A program made the position numbers and the translations under genes. A DNA stretch of 64,000 nt from Enoplolaimus lenunculus (Eukaryota > Nematoda > Enoplea > Enoplida > Thoracostomopsidae). Below the pieces are notes generated by a model. That model saw only the letters and a program-made list of their open reading frames with translations. It was not told the DNA's origin and made no database searches. Numbering within the stretch: the first letter of the stretch is position 1; the number at the start of each line of letters is the position of its first letter. This document shows positions 10,997-21,834 of the stretch, one piece after another. The DNA lies in assembly GCA_030248215.1 (NCBI GenBank), contig JASANG010001404.1:51459-115458 (forward strand), given 5' to 3'.

Positions 10997-11399
10997 TGAC
11001 GACAATTCGTCGCCCGACAACTTGTCACCCTACAGTGTCCGAAAGCCTATGAATAAATCGAAGTATAATCCTGACCGTGGCGCATGTATTGACCGGATCG
11101 CTTTCCGGCGGGGCTGTAATAGAGTCAGTTTGAGCTTTTAACTTTTTTTTGCTTAGGCTTAGGCTTAGAAATAGACTCAGCCTTACGCTTAGGCTAAGGC
11201 TTAGACTTAGGCTTACGCTTAGGAATATGTTTATACTATTGTTCTGGCCATGTTCGGTACATTGGCCCTGACCGTTATGTTAAGGCCAACGTTAAGCTTA
11301 AGCATTAGACGACAGGCGACGAATTGTCGAGTCGATAAAATTTCGGATTACAAGTTGTCGGTCGGCCCCGCCAGTTGGTGACGAATTGTCGTGATACCA
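10997..11399. repeat. MITE-2 copy with nested MITE-1
   Basis: Ends 'GACAATTCGTCGCCCGACAA' and 'GACGAATTGTCGTGATACCA' bound a 400-bp region. Between them, at about 11072-11267, lies a MITE-1-like segment ('GCGGGGCTGTAATAGAGTC', TTAGGC-like run, 'TGTTCGGTACATTGGCC'). This suggests MITE-1 inserted into MITE-2. Confidence 0.7.
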
Positions 11400-11499
11400 G
11401 AAAACGTGTTTTTCGCTGGCTTTAAGCATAGAATAATAGGAGAGGTAAAAGGTTTATCCTCGCTACGCTCGTTTGGAATACCTTTCACATGGTAATGTG

Positions 11500-11730
11500 T
11501 GGGCCTTAGCAGGCTATGGTGAAGGCCCCCAAAATTCAATGGGTAGAGGCTCCCAAAGTTCCGGGGTAGGGGCTCCCAACCTTTCCGGGTTTGAGGGCTC
11601 TCAAAATTCTGGGGCTGGGGGCCTCTTGCGATGATCAAAAAATACGCTTCATATTTTATGTTTAAAATCGTGTTAGGGTGGGGGCCCGTCTTTGGGGTAG
11701 GGTCCCCAAACGGGGCATACCGGGGTGGTT
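11500..11730. repeat. MITE-8 copy
   Basis: 'GGGCCTTAGCAGGCTATGG' followed by repeated 'CCCCAAAATTC' and 'GGGGCTCCCAA'-type segments, 'CTTGCGATGATCAAAA' and 'GGGTGGGGGCCCGTCTTTGG', matching the copies at 1746 and 58357. Confidence 0.6.
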
Positions 11731-12149
11731 TCTTTGACCCTGTTTATTCCATCCACAAATTAAGTCTTCGCAACGCCACTGCCAACATCCGCTCCCCATC
11801 CTATGTTTGTGGTTCCGGCTGTTCACCTTTGGAATTATTTGATGTACCAACTAAGGTTTCGTTCAGTAATCGGAATACTTTTTTTTGCTTGTCTCGGCGT
11901 ATTTTCAGTCCGGTTATTATTAATTTCAAATTATTTTTAGTTGTCCAGTCTAATTTTGGAGTAAATCAAGAATGCCGTTCGTTCTAAAGATAGTTGTTGT
12001 TGTTGATTTGTATAATTCAATATGACACTGCTTGAAAATGCCTAGAGCGTGCCGGGAACTAATGGTTAGTTGTGAAACCGGTGGCGGCTGATCCATTATT
12101 TTCCGGAGTCAGAAGATAGGTTTCGTATTTCGTAATTTGAATTGTTAAA

Positions 12150-12270
12150 ACACAGCCGATTTGCCCCCCCTTAGAAAAATTTTAATCTTGCTTGTAAGTC
12201 AACGGAAACCTTTGAATGCCGCGCTCCTGAAAATTTTTTAGCCCCTCCAAGTGAGCTGGCTGCGGGCCTG
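12150..12270. repeat. MITE-3 copy, inverted, partial
   Basis: The complement of the MITE-3 core is visible ('TTGCTTGTAAGTCAACGGAA') followed by 'AGTGAGCTGGCTGCGGGCCTG' in pieces, i.e. the left end in inverse orientation. Confidence 0.65.
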
Positions 12271-12777
12271 CATCGAAGACGTATAATTGTTTTAAGCTCG
12301 CGTTGTATCCCCGCTGCATTTTTCAGCGATTTGACTAGAAAACATATTGCGAGCTTCAGACGAAGCATTTACACTGTAAAATTTTCATTATGGCACAGGG
12401 GAAATAATTAATATGCCACCCTCAATAAAATTTGGACTTGCTGGCGATGGCTTAAGGTCAAAGGTACTTAGGAAATTGCCGCGCGTGAGGGAATTCATCT
12501 GAAGCTTACAATGTGTTTTATAAGCCAGCTGAAAAATTATGACGCGGATACAACGAGTATGAGGTCGAAAACATTGGTGCATTTCTGCCAAAATACGGAT
12601 TCTTGAGCCCATAGAAATTTCTACAATTAGCTTAACCCCAGGGTGCGACCGGATATTTAGTTACCGGATGGTGATACTTAAACATTGAAATATTGTGCAA
12701 TGTTCGAACAGTTTGATTCGCTCAAACCTGTTTATTCAAGCTCAATTAATCGTTAGGCTTACGCTACACTTTTGATG
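12271..12777. other. Non-coding stretch, nothing recognised
   Basis: Apart from a small MITE-6-like fragment at about 12638-12670 ('CAGGGTGCGACCGGATAT'), no feature is recognised. A short minus-strand open frame shows no protein-like traits. Confidence 0.45.
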
Positions 12778-13012
12778 GCTCATGTTACCTTAAGGGGCGT
12801 CCATGTTTCTGATGGCTCATAAAAGAGTAGTTTTAGATTCTATATTACATTTTTTACTTAGGTTTACGCTTAGGCTTAGGCTTAGGCTTAGGAACACGTT
12901 TTTGCAACGTTTAGGCTTAGGCTTAGAAAACGTTTTTGCAACGCTTAGGCTTAGGCTTAGCCTTAGGAATACGACTAATCGACTGTTACGCCCCTTAACG
13001 TAACATTGGCCC
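12778..13012. repeat. MITE-1b copy
   Basis: Inverted ends: 'CATGTTACCTTAAGGGGCGT' and the complement at 'ACGCCCCTTAACGTAACATT'. Inside are three TTAGGC-type runs separated by 'ACGTTTTTGCAACG'. A second copy is at 25074-25263. Confidence 0.8.
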
Positions 13013-13020
13013 TTTTTATG

Positions 13021-13215
13021 ATATCCGACACCGTTCGTCTCCGTCTGCCGCCGTTTGTCACCGTCCGTCTTTGATCATACCGCGCTATATGGTGTTGTCC
13101 GGCATTGTATGTACATCAACCTACATGCATTGCCGCTTGGCACACCATACCAACTTGTAAACAAACGTTTTTTTATCTGCGGGTGACGTCAGGTGCCGTC
13201 CGGTGCCGCTAGACA
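13021..13215. repeat. MITE-4 copy, diverged
   Basis: Repeated 'CCGTCTGCCGCCGT' and 'CACCGTCCGTC' motifs then 'GGTGCCGTCCGGTGCCG'. Both ends are degraded. Confidence 0.5.
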
Positions 13216-14463
13216 ACTATTAGCTAGACCCTAAGCTTGGATTTTTTTATTTTAATCCCGTGTGACAAAATAATCACTGCAAAATGTTTACGGCATCCGA
13301 ATCTAAAAACTGTTTTATGTATTCAGGATAACAACCGTTTAATATCCGGTAGGTTTAATACCAGAGCCAGATATCGGTTTTCGAATGATATTCAACCACA
13401 ACCGGATATCCGAGAGCTTCCTGCTTATGCCTGACGCTTTTGGCTCATGAATGACGGACTAGTGCTACCTGTCCTCCTGTATCAGCCCTCACTGGCCATA
13501 ATTTAGCAATACTGTTATTCATGACATCACCGGGGTTTTCGTGATACTTAATCTTTCATGTGTGTATATTTGCTAGTTTTAGTTAAAATGTCACACTAAT
13601 GTAGAAATATTAGCTAAGTAATTCTATATTAATATCTCTTAGCTAATTAATTGTGATTCGGCAAATTGTGTTTTGTTAGAGTCCCTGAGTGTTTGATTAA
13701 ACGTTAATAGTTGGTATAGTTTTGGTCCAATTGAAGCTTTAAGGAATGTTTTTGATAAAATGTCGAATGGGAAATTAAAGTTGTTTGTGTGGATCGGCAA
13801 ACCAGATGAAACTAAAGAGTGTGTTAGGGTATAAATTGTTTGATTTGGCTAGGATCAGAGCTGGAAAGCGAACGGGTAAAATGCTGGCGGTACAGGGTTT
13901 TTTCGGGTATCTTCAAGCCATAGTATGTGATATAAATGGTTGGGTTTTGGGCGGAATACGGAGTTTAGACCTCCTAGGGATTTAATAAAAAATTTTGTAT
14001 AGATTTCGACGCGCTGAGTTTAGCGGTACCATTTTTAACGCTGCAGAGCACCCGGTTTAAAAGTTATGACCGTTTAAATTTCAACTTTTCACTATATAAT
14101 ACATGTGCAAACGCCAACCAAAAATGTATAACGAATAAGCCTGGAAAAGCTTTTACTTTACAAACATGTGAACGATACATACTTCCTCTTGCAATCTGTA
14201 CGTGTTTGCACTATAATTTCGGCTGCCATAACTTTTGAATCTTTTATCATGTAGCCATAAAAATGGTACCGTTGAAGTCAGCTCGTCGAGATCTATAAAA
14301 TAGGCCACATTTTGCTAAATTCTTAGGGGATCCAGATTTGTACTTTTACTTGAATGTTCCAAATATGGGTGGAAATGATCAGGGCAGGTGGTTTGCATAA
14401 CAAGGTCAAATGTACAGAATATTTTCAGAGCCGGCCTGTGCTAAGGCTGGGAGACCTTCAGCT
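13216..14463. other. Non-coding stretch, nothing recognised
   Basis: No exon or clear repeat copy. Short open frames at 13237-13434 and 13785-13985 have no recognisable domain. Confidence 0.45.
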
Positions 14464-14942
14464 GCGGGGAGAACCGAAACAAACTTAGGTAGTGACAAAG
14501 GAAGCTTAAGTTGAACAAGTGAACGCTCGCAATTCATGGAAATTTTTCAAATAAACTAAACTTAAATTGTATCCAACAGCTATCGCCAGGGCGTCAACGT
14601 GAAGTAAATTTTGTCGGAACACGAACAGAAACAAGAATTGAACTCTTTTGCCGGAACCGAAACAGGAACAGAAACAGGAATTTAAAATAATTTTCAACAC
14701 CGAATTACATGTTTTTACGTTTTAGTAAATTAGTCAAAAATGTGCATCTAAACAGAACGAAATGAAAGGTGTGAATTTTGATTAGTAATTTTACAACAAA
14801 AAAATACTTTTTATGGTTTAAATAATTTCGCACATCACCGTAAAAATTCCGGTTCCTGCATTCGTCAAATGCCGGACCGGGAACACGAATCAATTTTTTT
14901 GCCGGGAATTGCGGCTGAAACAAGAATTCCGGTAGAACCCTG
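14464..14942. repeat. MITE-6 copy
   Basis: It begins 'GGGGAGAACCGAAACAAAC' and ends 'AATTCCGGTAGAACCCTG', inverted ends of a diverged MITE-6 with the 'GCCGGAACCGAAACAGG' sub-terminal motif. Confidence 0.6.
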
Positions 14943-15173
14943 CGTAAGACATTTGTTTGGAATGAATAAAAAAACTAGCGCAGATACGCCCACTGGATTG
15001 AATTTGTGAATTTTTTATTAAATTTATTCAGTAAACGCAGGTTAAAAATAGAATAGACAGCGTAAAAGCTTAACAATTGGCTAAAATTTTGACCAATTAC
15101 ACCCCCGCTTGACGATAACAATGGTTCTCGTGTTCATGCATTGGTAACACCACCACTAAACGTTCAGTGTGCG

Positions 15174-15341
15174 ACCCTGTAACCAACGGGGCCGCGGGGG
15201 GCTCAGCCGACCCTGGAAACCCTTAACCCTCCCTAAAAATTTTTCAACCTTACATGTAAAGTCAACGAAAATCCTTGTATGCCTATCTTGAAACATTTCT
15301 AGTTTCCCCCTAGAAAAGTGAGCTGGCTACGAACCTGCTTC
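15174..15341. repeat. MITE-3 copy, inverted
   Basis: Complementary MITE-3 core 'AAAGTCAACGAAAATCCTTG', ending at 'GTGAGCTGGCTACGAACCTG'. Confidence 0.7.
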
Positions 15342-15560
15342 TGCGTTAATATTTGATGGGTTATATATATATATATAGTTATAATATGATTTAAATAGTT
15401 TAAAAAAATTTAAAAATTGAAATTTGTAAAAGTAAACTACTCACTGTCGCTGTAATTTGACTATAATTTAAGTATTTTTTAAGCATCGTTTTTTTTTCAT
15501 TTTTTTACATTTATTTCACTCTACAGACAGGCTTATATAACTTTCAGTATCACTAGGCAA

Positions 15561-16952
15561 TCTACAACAATTCGTCGCCCGACAACTGGTCGCCCAGCAG
15601 CGTCATAAAGCCTATGAATAAATTTAAGTATAATCCTATTAAGCGTAAAATCCTAAGCCTAAACATATCCTAAAGCGTAATCCTAAGCCTAATCATATCC
15701 TAAAGCGTAATCCTAAGCCTAAGCATATCCTAAAGCGTAATCCTAAGCCTAAACATATCCTAAACCGTTATCCTAAGCCTAAACATATCCTAAACGTAAT
15801 CCTAAGCCTAAACATATCCTAAACCGTAATCCTAAGCCTAAACATATCCTAAAGCGTAATCCTAAGCCTAAACATATCCTAAAGCGTAATCCTAAGCCTA
15901 AACATATCCTAAAGCGTAATCCTAAGCCTAAACATATCCTAAAGCGTAATCCTAAGCCTAAGCATATCCTAAAGCGTAATCCTAAGCCTAAGCATATCCT
16001 AAAGCGTAATCCTAAGCCTAAACATATCCTGAAGCGTAATCCTACGCCTAAACATATCCTGAAGCGTAATCCTAAGCCTAAGCATATCCTGAAGCGTAAT
16101 CCTAAGCCTAAACATATCCTGAAGCGTAATCCTACGCCTAAACATATCCTGAAGCGTAATCCTAAGCCTAAGCATATCCTGAAGCGTAATCCTACGCCTA
16201 AACATATCCTGAAGCGTAATCCTAAGCCTAAGCATATCCTGAAGCGTAATCCTAAGCCTAAGCATATCCTGAAGCGTAATCCTACGCCTAAACATATCCT
16301 GAAGCGTAATCCTAAGCCTAAGCATATCCTGAAGCGTAATCCTACGCCTAAGCATATCCTAAAGCGTAATCCTAAGCCTAAACATATCCTGAAGCGTAAT
16401 CCTACGCCTAAACATATCCTGAAGCGTAATCCTAAGCCTAAGCATATCCTGAAGCGTAATCCTAAGCCTAAACATATCCTAAACCGTAATCCTAAGCCTA
16501 AACATATCCTAAACGTAATCCTAAGCCTAAACATATCCTAAAGCGTAATCCTAAGCCTAAACATATCCTGAAGCGTAATCCTACGCCTAAACATATCCTG
16601 AAGCGTAATCCTAAGCCTAAGCATATCCTGAAGCGTAATCCTAAGCCTAAACATATCCTGAAGCGTAATCCTACGCCTAAACATATCCTGAAGCGTAATC
16701 CTAAGCCTAAGCATATCCTGAAGCGTAATCCTACGCCTAAACATATCCTGAAGCGTAATCCTAAGCCTAAGCATATCCTGAAGCGTAATCCTAAGCCTAA
16801 ACATATCCTGAAGCGTAATCCTAAGCCTAAACATATCCTAAAGCGTAATCCTAAGCCTAAGCGTAGTGATGGGCGACGAATTGTCGAGTCGATGAAATGT
16901 CGGCTTACAAGCTGTCGGACAGCGAATTGTCGAGGGAAGAATTGTCGTGATA
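15561..16952. mobile_element. MITE-2 copy expanded by an internal 30-bp array
   Basis: Left end 'ACAACAATTCGTCGCCCGAC', then 'AAAGCCTATGAATAAAT' as in other MITE-2 copies. The right side is 'GGCGACGAATTGTCGAGTCG' and 'GAAGAATTGTCGTGATA'. Other copies are 110-400 bp. This one is nearly 1.4 kb because the CCTAAG-type interior has grown into a long tandem array. Confidence 0.8.
15640..16864. repeat. 30-bp tandem array, ~40 copies
   Basis: About 40 copies of a 30-bp unit ('CCTAAGCCTAAACATATCCT' plus 'GAAGCGTAAT'). Variants (AAAGCG or GAAGCG, AAGCCT or ACGCCT, AACAT or AGCAT) are distributed in higher-order patterns. Because 30 is a multiple of three, minus-strand frames of 118-251 codons stay open. 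Their products are pure repeats and I do not call them genes. Confidence 0.97.
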
Positions 16953-17180
16953 TGTATCCCAAGAAGGAAATAAGTTATCTTGCTCGGTGCGATTGGTCGA
17001 AAAAAATTTACATAAAGCTTTACTTTTTCCAATTTCAATACTGTCTTCACCCCCCACGAATTTTTTTATATCACTCAAATTTGCGTGGGTGGGATGCAAC
17101 AAACCGATAGTTGAAATAAAGTATGTCTATGTTTTTGAAAAGGGTACGTTTTGCCTTTAACCGATCTAACTAACGTTCAA

Positions 17181-17352
17181 TGGGCCCATGTAAACATTAG
17201 CAGCCGCTAAGCTTAAAGACTATTTTTAGCTCACAATTAGACTTATGTTTAAGTAGAAGCTCATTCTAATGCGTAGGCAATCTTAGGTTTAGGCTTAGGC
17301 TTATAGGCATAGGCTTATACTACTGCTACGGCCGTGTTCTATACATTGACCA
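17181..17352. repeat. MITE-1 copy
   Basis: Left 'TGGGCCCATGTAAACATTAG', TTAGGC-type run at 17283-17310, right 'CCGTGTTCTATACATTGACC'. Confidence 0.75.
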
Positions 17353-17591
17353 TAAAATAAATCAATTGTTTTTGGGGCTTAAGGAAAATGTATAAGTTTA
17401 TTGTTGAAACAGCACGTCTAAAGGTTAATGTAGAGTGACACACAGAGTATATAAGGTCGTAGGATGTCGCAATGGACAATGCTTTTGATTTGTCTACGCG
17501 AACGCCCACAGTGGTGTTATATCCTCTTCTACTTTATCTATCTATAGTGTACTGATCCCAAGATCGATCACCAATCACATCTAAGCGGTAT

Positions 17592-17811
17592 TAAAATTCT
17601 GAATTGAAATTTAAAATTCTGAATTGAAATTTAAAATTCTGAATTGAAATTTAAAATTCTGAATTGAAATTTAAAATTCTGAATTGAAATTTAAAATTCT
17701 GAATTGAAATTTAAAATTCTGAATTGAAATTTAAAATTGTGAATTGAAATTTAAAATTGTGAATTGAAATTTAAAATTCTGAATTGAAATTTAAAATTGT
17801 GAATTGAAATT
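17592..17811. repeat. 20-bp tandem repeat, 11 copies
   Basis: Eleven copies of 'AAAATTCTGAATTGAAATTT' with almost no variation (CTG or GTG). Followed directly by the dispersed 'GACTTTTCGCTCGCTTCGCC' motif. Confidence 0.97.
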
Positions 17812-18006
17812 GTATAAAATAGCATTTGACTTTTCGCTCGCTTCGCCTGGCAACATTTTTCTCACAATTTTATTATATTCACTGGTAATTGCTTTTAAAA
17901 AGTGTCGAGCGTCTCAAGACAGAGTAACACAGTGCCCGGGGGGGGAGGGTCCTTGGTAAAAAAAATTTCGATCATAAAAATGGTAATATTCCTCCTACCT
18001 TATAAA

Positions 18007-18187
18007 CAGTGGCGGATCCAGGATCTCAAAATGGGGCGGCCCAAAATTTCACAGGTAATAAACTTACTTTTTTTGACCCACACACAAACCACGAACTATT
18101 GTCACAAAATTGCTATATAATTTTTATCGAGATGCTGTTGGGTGGGGGCCCACGGCCGGGATGGGCCCCTCATGGATGCGCCATTGC
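18007..18187. repeat. MITE-7 copy
   Basis: It begins 'AGTGGCGGATCCAGGATCTC' and ends 'CATGGATGCGCCATTG'. The same element is inverted in PLCB intron 1 (25815-25996), with 'GACAATAGTTCGTGGTTTG' shared in complement. Confidence 0.8.
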
Positions 18188-18320
18188 TTACAAATTTTAA
18201 AATTTGCTCGACTTATTCAAATTTACTTAATTATGCGCGGAGTTTTGGCGTTTAAATTGTAACAGTGAACCATGTGGTACAAGTGACAATTAGCTAAATT
18301 TTTAGCCGTCCCGTTTGCGT

Positions 18321-18460
18321 AAGGGTTCCGCTATACTTGACGCGCGGCGCCGTCCGTCACCGTCCATCATCCGTTGTCGGTCCGTCACCGTGCGGTATCG
18401 TACACGATTTGCTCGACGTATCATATCGCACGATGAGCGACTGACGGCGCCGAATGGCAT
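18321..18460. repeat. MITE-4 copy
   Basis: Starts 'AGGGTTCCGCTATACTTGAC', followed by 'GCGCCGTCCGTCACCGTCC' and 'GTGCGGTATCGTAC', the palindrome-like interior shared by all MITE-4 copies. The right end is unclear. Confidence 0.7.
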
Positions 18461-18841
18461 TAGACCTTTTAAGTACCGGGGCCACTCTAAGGCATCTCCA
18501 TTTGAACCCCATATACGGCCCGGTTATGTTAAGGAAACAGCTTTCATACTGCCACAGGTTCAATCAGTTTTCTAAATATTAACACCTCGTTGGTGATATT
18601 AGTTCGTGTTTTTCATTGTTTGGCTTCAGCCAACTGTTATCGAAACTAAGTTATTATCGTTTTTGTACACGCGTACACAAATTGGGATCAAGGCGGTAGT
18701 AGAGTTTTCGTCCGAAATTTCTTATGAGTGAAGCCAAAACTATCACCATTAACAGGGTTTAGAGTTAGTTACCTTTGAGATTTTAGAAGGGAAAAAATTT
18801 TCTATTGCTTGTGCTGGTTTGCCAAAACAAAACGTTTGCAT
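18461..18841. other. Non-coding stretch, nothing recognised
   Basis: No coding or repeat feature recognised. Confidence 0.45.
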
Positions 18842-18981
18842 CAGGCCTGTAGCTAGCTCACCTTGCTAGGATGGCTAAAAATTGTACAAAATTACAAGCA
18901 AGTTTGAAAATTTTCTAGGCGTGGCAAAAATTTTGTTCACGGGGGCTGAGCTTCCTGGGTCCCCTTTTGGCTACGGGCCGG
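18842..18981. repeat. MITE-3 copy
   Basis: 'CAGGCCTGTAGCTAGCTCAC' to 'TTGGCTACGGGCCGG', with a shortened core. Confidence 0.75.
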
Positions 18982-19165
18982 GTTTGCATAAATGTTATAC
19001 CGCTTTTGAAATGAAATCGTGGCTTAGGTCTCTGATACATATATAAACATATACACATATATACAGTAATCTGATCTCTAACCTGTGTTTAGTATAGTTG
19101 AATGAACTAGAATGGTTGTTTAGATGCTTCTAATTATGGTTTGGTTAGGTTCTTATTCGGTTTCA

Positions 19166-19333
19166 GGACCTGTAGCCAGTTCAACATACCAAGAGGGCCC
19201 AAAACTAGGAGGGCATGCAGTTGATATAACAAGATTTTGACGTATGGCTGAAACTTTTCTACGGGGTGCGGCAGAAAATTACTTGGTGGGATGAGATGAG
19301 CGCTCATACCCTGGGGCCCCACTGACTATGGGC
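19166..19333. repeat. MITE-3 copy, diverged
   Basis: 'CAGGACCTGTAGCCAGTTCA' and a degraded right end near 'CCCCACTGACTATGGGC'. Confidence 0.5.
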
Positions 19334-19657
19334 AAGTTAGCATTGGAATCCGGGTAGTTTATGCGGGTACCCACTGCTCGCAGTTTTTCTGCTCTGTCAT
19401 TTTATGGTTAGCTTCAATTGATCAATGCCTACGGTTGTAGTTTTAACTGCTCTTAGTTGAAGCGAACCCCCTCTTGTGATTTTAAACAAGGATTAACGGA
19501 TTAAAACAGCATTGAAATTTTTTATTTAAATTTTTTAGACAAATTTTTGTGAAAAACTCAGAAAGTTTACCTGGGTCGCTACGCGTTGCAGCTGACTGCA
19601 TCTTCTGCATTTGTTGTTTTTTTTGCTAACCATTAATTAATTTTACTAGTCTAATCC

Positions 19658-19882
19658 GAGCCCGTATTCTCATATGTGTGTAGCACCGATTACCAGTTGG
19701 TGATAGGTCTTGTAAGTTTCAAATCAGGAAACGGTGAGATTTGAAATTAAGGACATTTATTGCATTCGATTTACTCTAGTTTTGTGCAAATTTTGAGATC
19801 CGCAAGTGTAGCAGTTGCGTTGGTTTGAAAAGTTATTGCGAACTGGTGATGGGTGCTATATGCATTTGAGAATATGGGGCCT
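19658..19882. repeat. MITE-5 copy
   Basis: Left 'CCCGTATTCTCATATGTGTG' then 'TTACCAGTTGGTGATAGG'. Right 'GAACTGGTGATGGGTGCTAT' then 'GCATTTGAGAATATGGGGCC'. A well-preserved inverted pair of about 50 bp per arm. Confidence 0.85.
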
Positions 19883-20488
19883 GGTTGTAATATATGCAAC
19901 CTTGTTTTTTATATTTAGGTTCGCGTCGCAACTTGAACCAATTCAAACAATATGCATATATTATATTTTAACCAAATATACGCATACACTAATTGAAAAC
20001 TTTACCTTATAGAACAACTTCACTTTATAGAACAGTGTATAAACAAAATCTGAACAGTTTTTTATTTTGAGCTATGTTAACAAAATTTACTAATATATAC
20101 ACCTAGTACACGTAGTTGCACACATGTGCCTCTGGGACTAAGGCTTGCCCGGTCCATGGCTAAATTGTTGTGTAGGCCGCTCATATCAAATGTACGACAT
20201 TAAAAAATTGCTTTTTGAAAAGGTGTAGTTCTTATCAGATATATAAAACTTCTGAAGCAACAGGTATTATAAATGCATACAGTTTAATTCGCACACGTAA
20301 GGTAAACAAATAACTGTTGGAACGCTGCCCAAAATATGTATGTAGGATGTTCAAGCTTTAATATATAGATTAATTTGCATACTTATAAATGTAAACGCAT
20401 GTACTGTCATCTTGAACCATCGTCAGTTTGCCAATTCTATCTTAAGAGCCTATATTTTAGTCATTTTGCCGGCGCAATCCTTACCAGG
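19883..20488. other. Non-coding AT-rich stretch
   Basis: No gene. At 20320-20420 there is a segment ('GAACGCTGCCCAAAATATGT') that recurs in related form near 47035, 47770, 52550 and 60548, a dispersed repeat I could not delimit. Confidence 0.5.
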
Positions 20489-20643
20489 TCTGTAGCCAGC
20501 TTACCTTGCTAGTGGGGCAAAAACATTTTTCAGGAGGGGCATACAAGGGTTTTCGTTGACATACATACAAGGTTGAAAATTTTGTAGGGAGGGGGCAATT
20601 TTTAGGGCGGCTGAGCCCGGCGGCTCACTTGGCTATGGGTTCG
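20489..20643. repeat. MITE-3 copy
   Basis: 'CTGTAGCCAGCTTACCTTGC', 'CATACAAGGGTTTTCGTTGA', and the right end 'CACTTGGCTATGGGTTCGGCC'. Confidence 0.8.
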
Positions 20644-20822
20644 GCCTTACCAGTCCAAATATCGCAGTATGTCACTGTAACTCGTCGAATGTATTTGCAT
20701 ATAAAATGTTATTAATATTAATATATTGTGCTAATTAGCCATATGTATACCTATATTTAAGTGAACAAGCTTAACAAACAAACTAATTAACCATTTTATC
20801 GTCTAAATGGCTGTTACAGCGT

Positions 20823-21055
20823 ACCCACTAGCGGATTCAGAGGAAGGCTACAACACCGTTAGAACTTTTTACGATAAAATGTTAAGCTTAACAGTTTTTT
20901 CCTCTCAGAAAAGTTTTTGGGCTAAAATGACAAGCCTACCTTACAATTTTTCGCTGCCAGTGGCATAAAATAGCATACCGTAAAAATCGCGTTTCATAGC
21001 TTTCGCCCGTCCGCCACATCCCGTCAGAAGTTTCTGGATCCGCCTTTGAACGTAG
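20823..21055. repeat. MITE-7 subtype copy, inverted
   Basis: It ends in 'TTCTGGATCCGCCTTTGAAC' and contains 'CGTAAAAATCGCGTTTCATA', the complement of the copy at 6646-6895. Confidence 0.6.
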
Positions 21056-21601
21056 CTTAATTGTAATGCTAAATTTTACCACCTGTGTAGCCGTGATTTT
21101 AGTCTGAGCTCACAATTAACTGTATATATCTTATAGAATTTGTGTGTAAATTAAGTTGACTCCGCCCACATATATTAAATGGAAATATATTTTTAAAGGC
21201 CGACCCCCAAGAGCTACAGGGGGGCACAGTTGCCCCACCTTAAAAGGTTTCTTCATTATGCCAAGCCGTTAATTTTTGCTAAAACAGGTCGGACGATGTC
21301 GAAATATACGATTTAGGGGGTGTATGGCTATAGATCCGTATTTTGGTGACCAATGACCGATCCAGAAAGTTTTAACCGGCCGTGCGTTATTCAGCAGTAG
21401 AAAAAAAACTCGCGAGCAAGAAGCCGAAGCTCATTTTAGTGCTAAATCTTAATACGAAATCTTTGTTTTGATTTGTTTCGGGGGGGGGAGGCTATGCCGA
21501 GATGCGCCCGTAGACTCGCCAATGTTGGCGACATTTGACTCATTTCGATTGATCTAGTAAGCTCCAGGAACGGCCAGAAAATTAGCTATAAATCATTCAT
21601 G

Positions 21602-21830
21602 AGCCCCGTATTCTCAAATGTGTGTAGCACCTATGACCAGTTGGTGATAAATATTGTAACTTTTGAACCAGTGTACGCTGACGTTCAAAATTAAGCACAT
21701 ATTTGCGCATTTGATATGTTCTATTTTTATGCCAATATGAGATTTGCAATTGCAGGAGTTTGAGTCAGTTTGAAAGCCTATTGCTAATCTGGCGATAGGC
21801 GCTGTAAACATTTGAGAATATGATACCTGG
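21602..21830. repeat. MITE-5 copy that founds the adjacent satellite
   Basis: Left arm 'CCCGTATTCTCAAATGTGTG', 'CCAGTTGGTGATAAATATTG'. Right arm 'ATTGCTAATCTGGCGATAGG' to 'CATTTGAGAATATGATACC'. The right arm together with about 30 bp of flank is the unit repeated from here to about 24,520. Confidence 0.85.
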
Positions 21831-21834
21831 TTTT

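Noticed and set aside
12840-12970. TTAGGC runs as a chromosome end or telomere
   Set aside because: Short, imperfect, internal to MITEs and present in both orientations throughout the window.
15779-16962. Minus-strand open frames of 118-251 codons
   Set aside because: They are translations of the 30-bp tandem array, stay open only because the unit is a multiple of three without stops, and have no non-repeat sequence.
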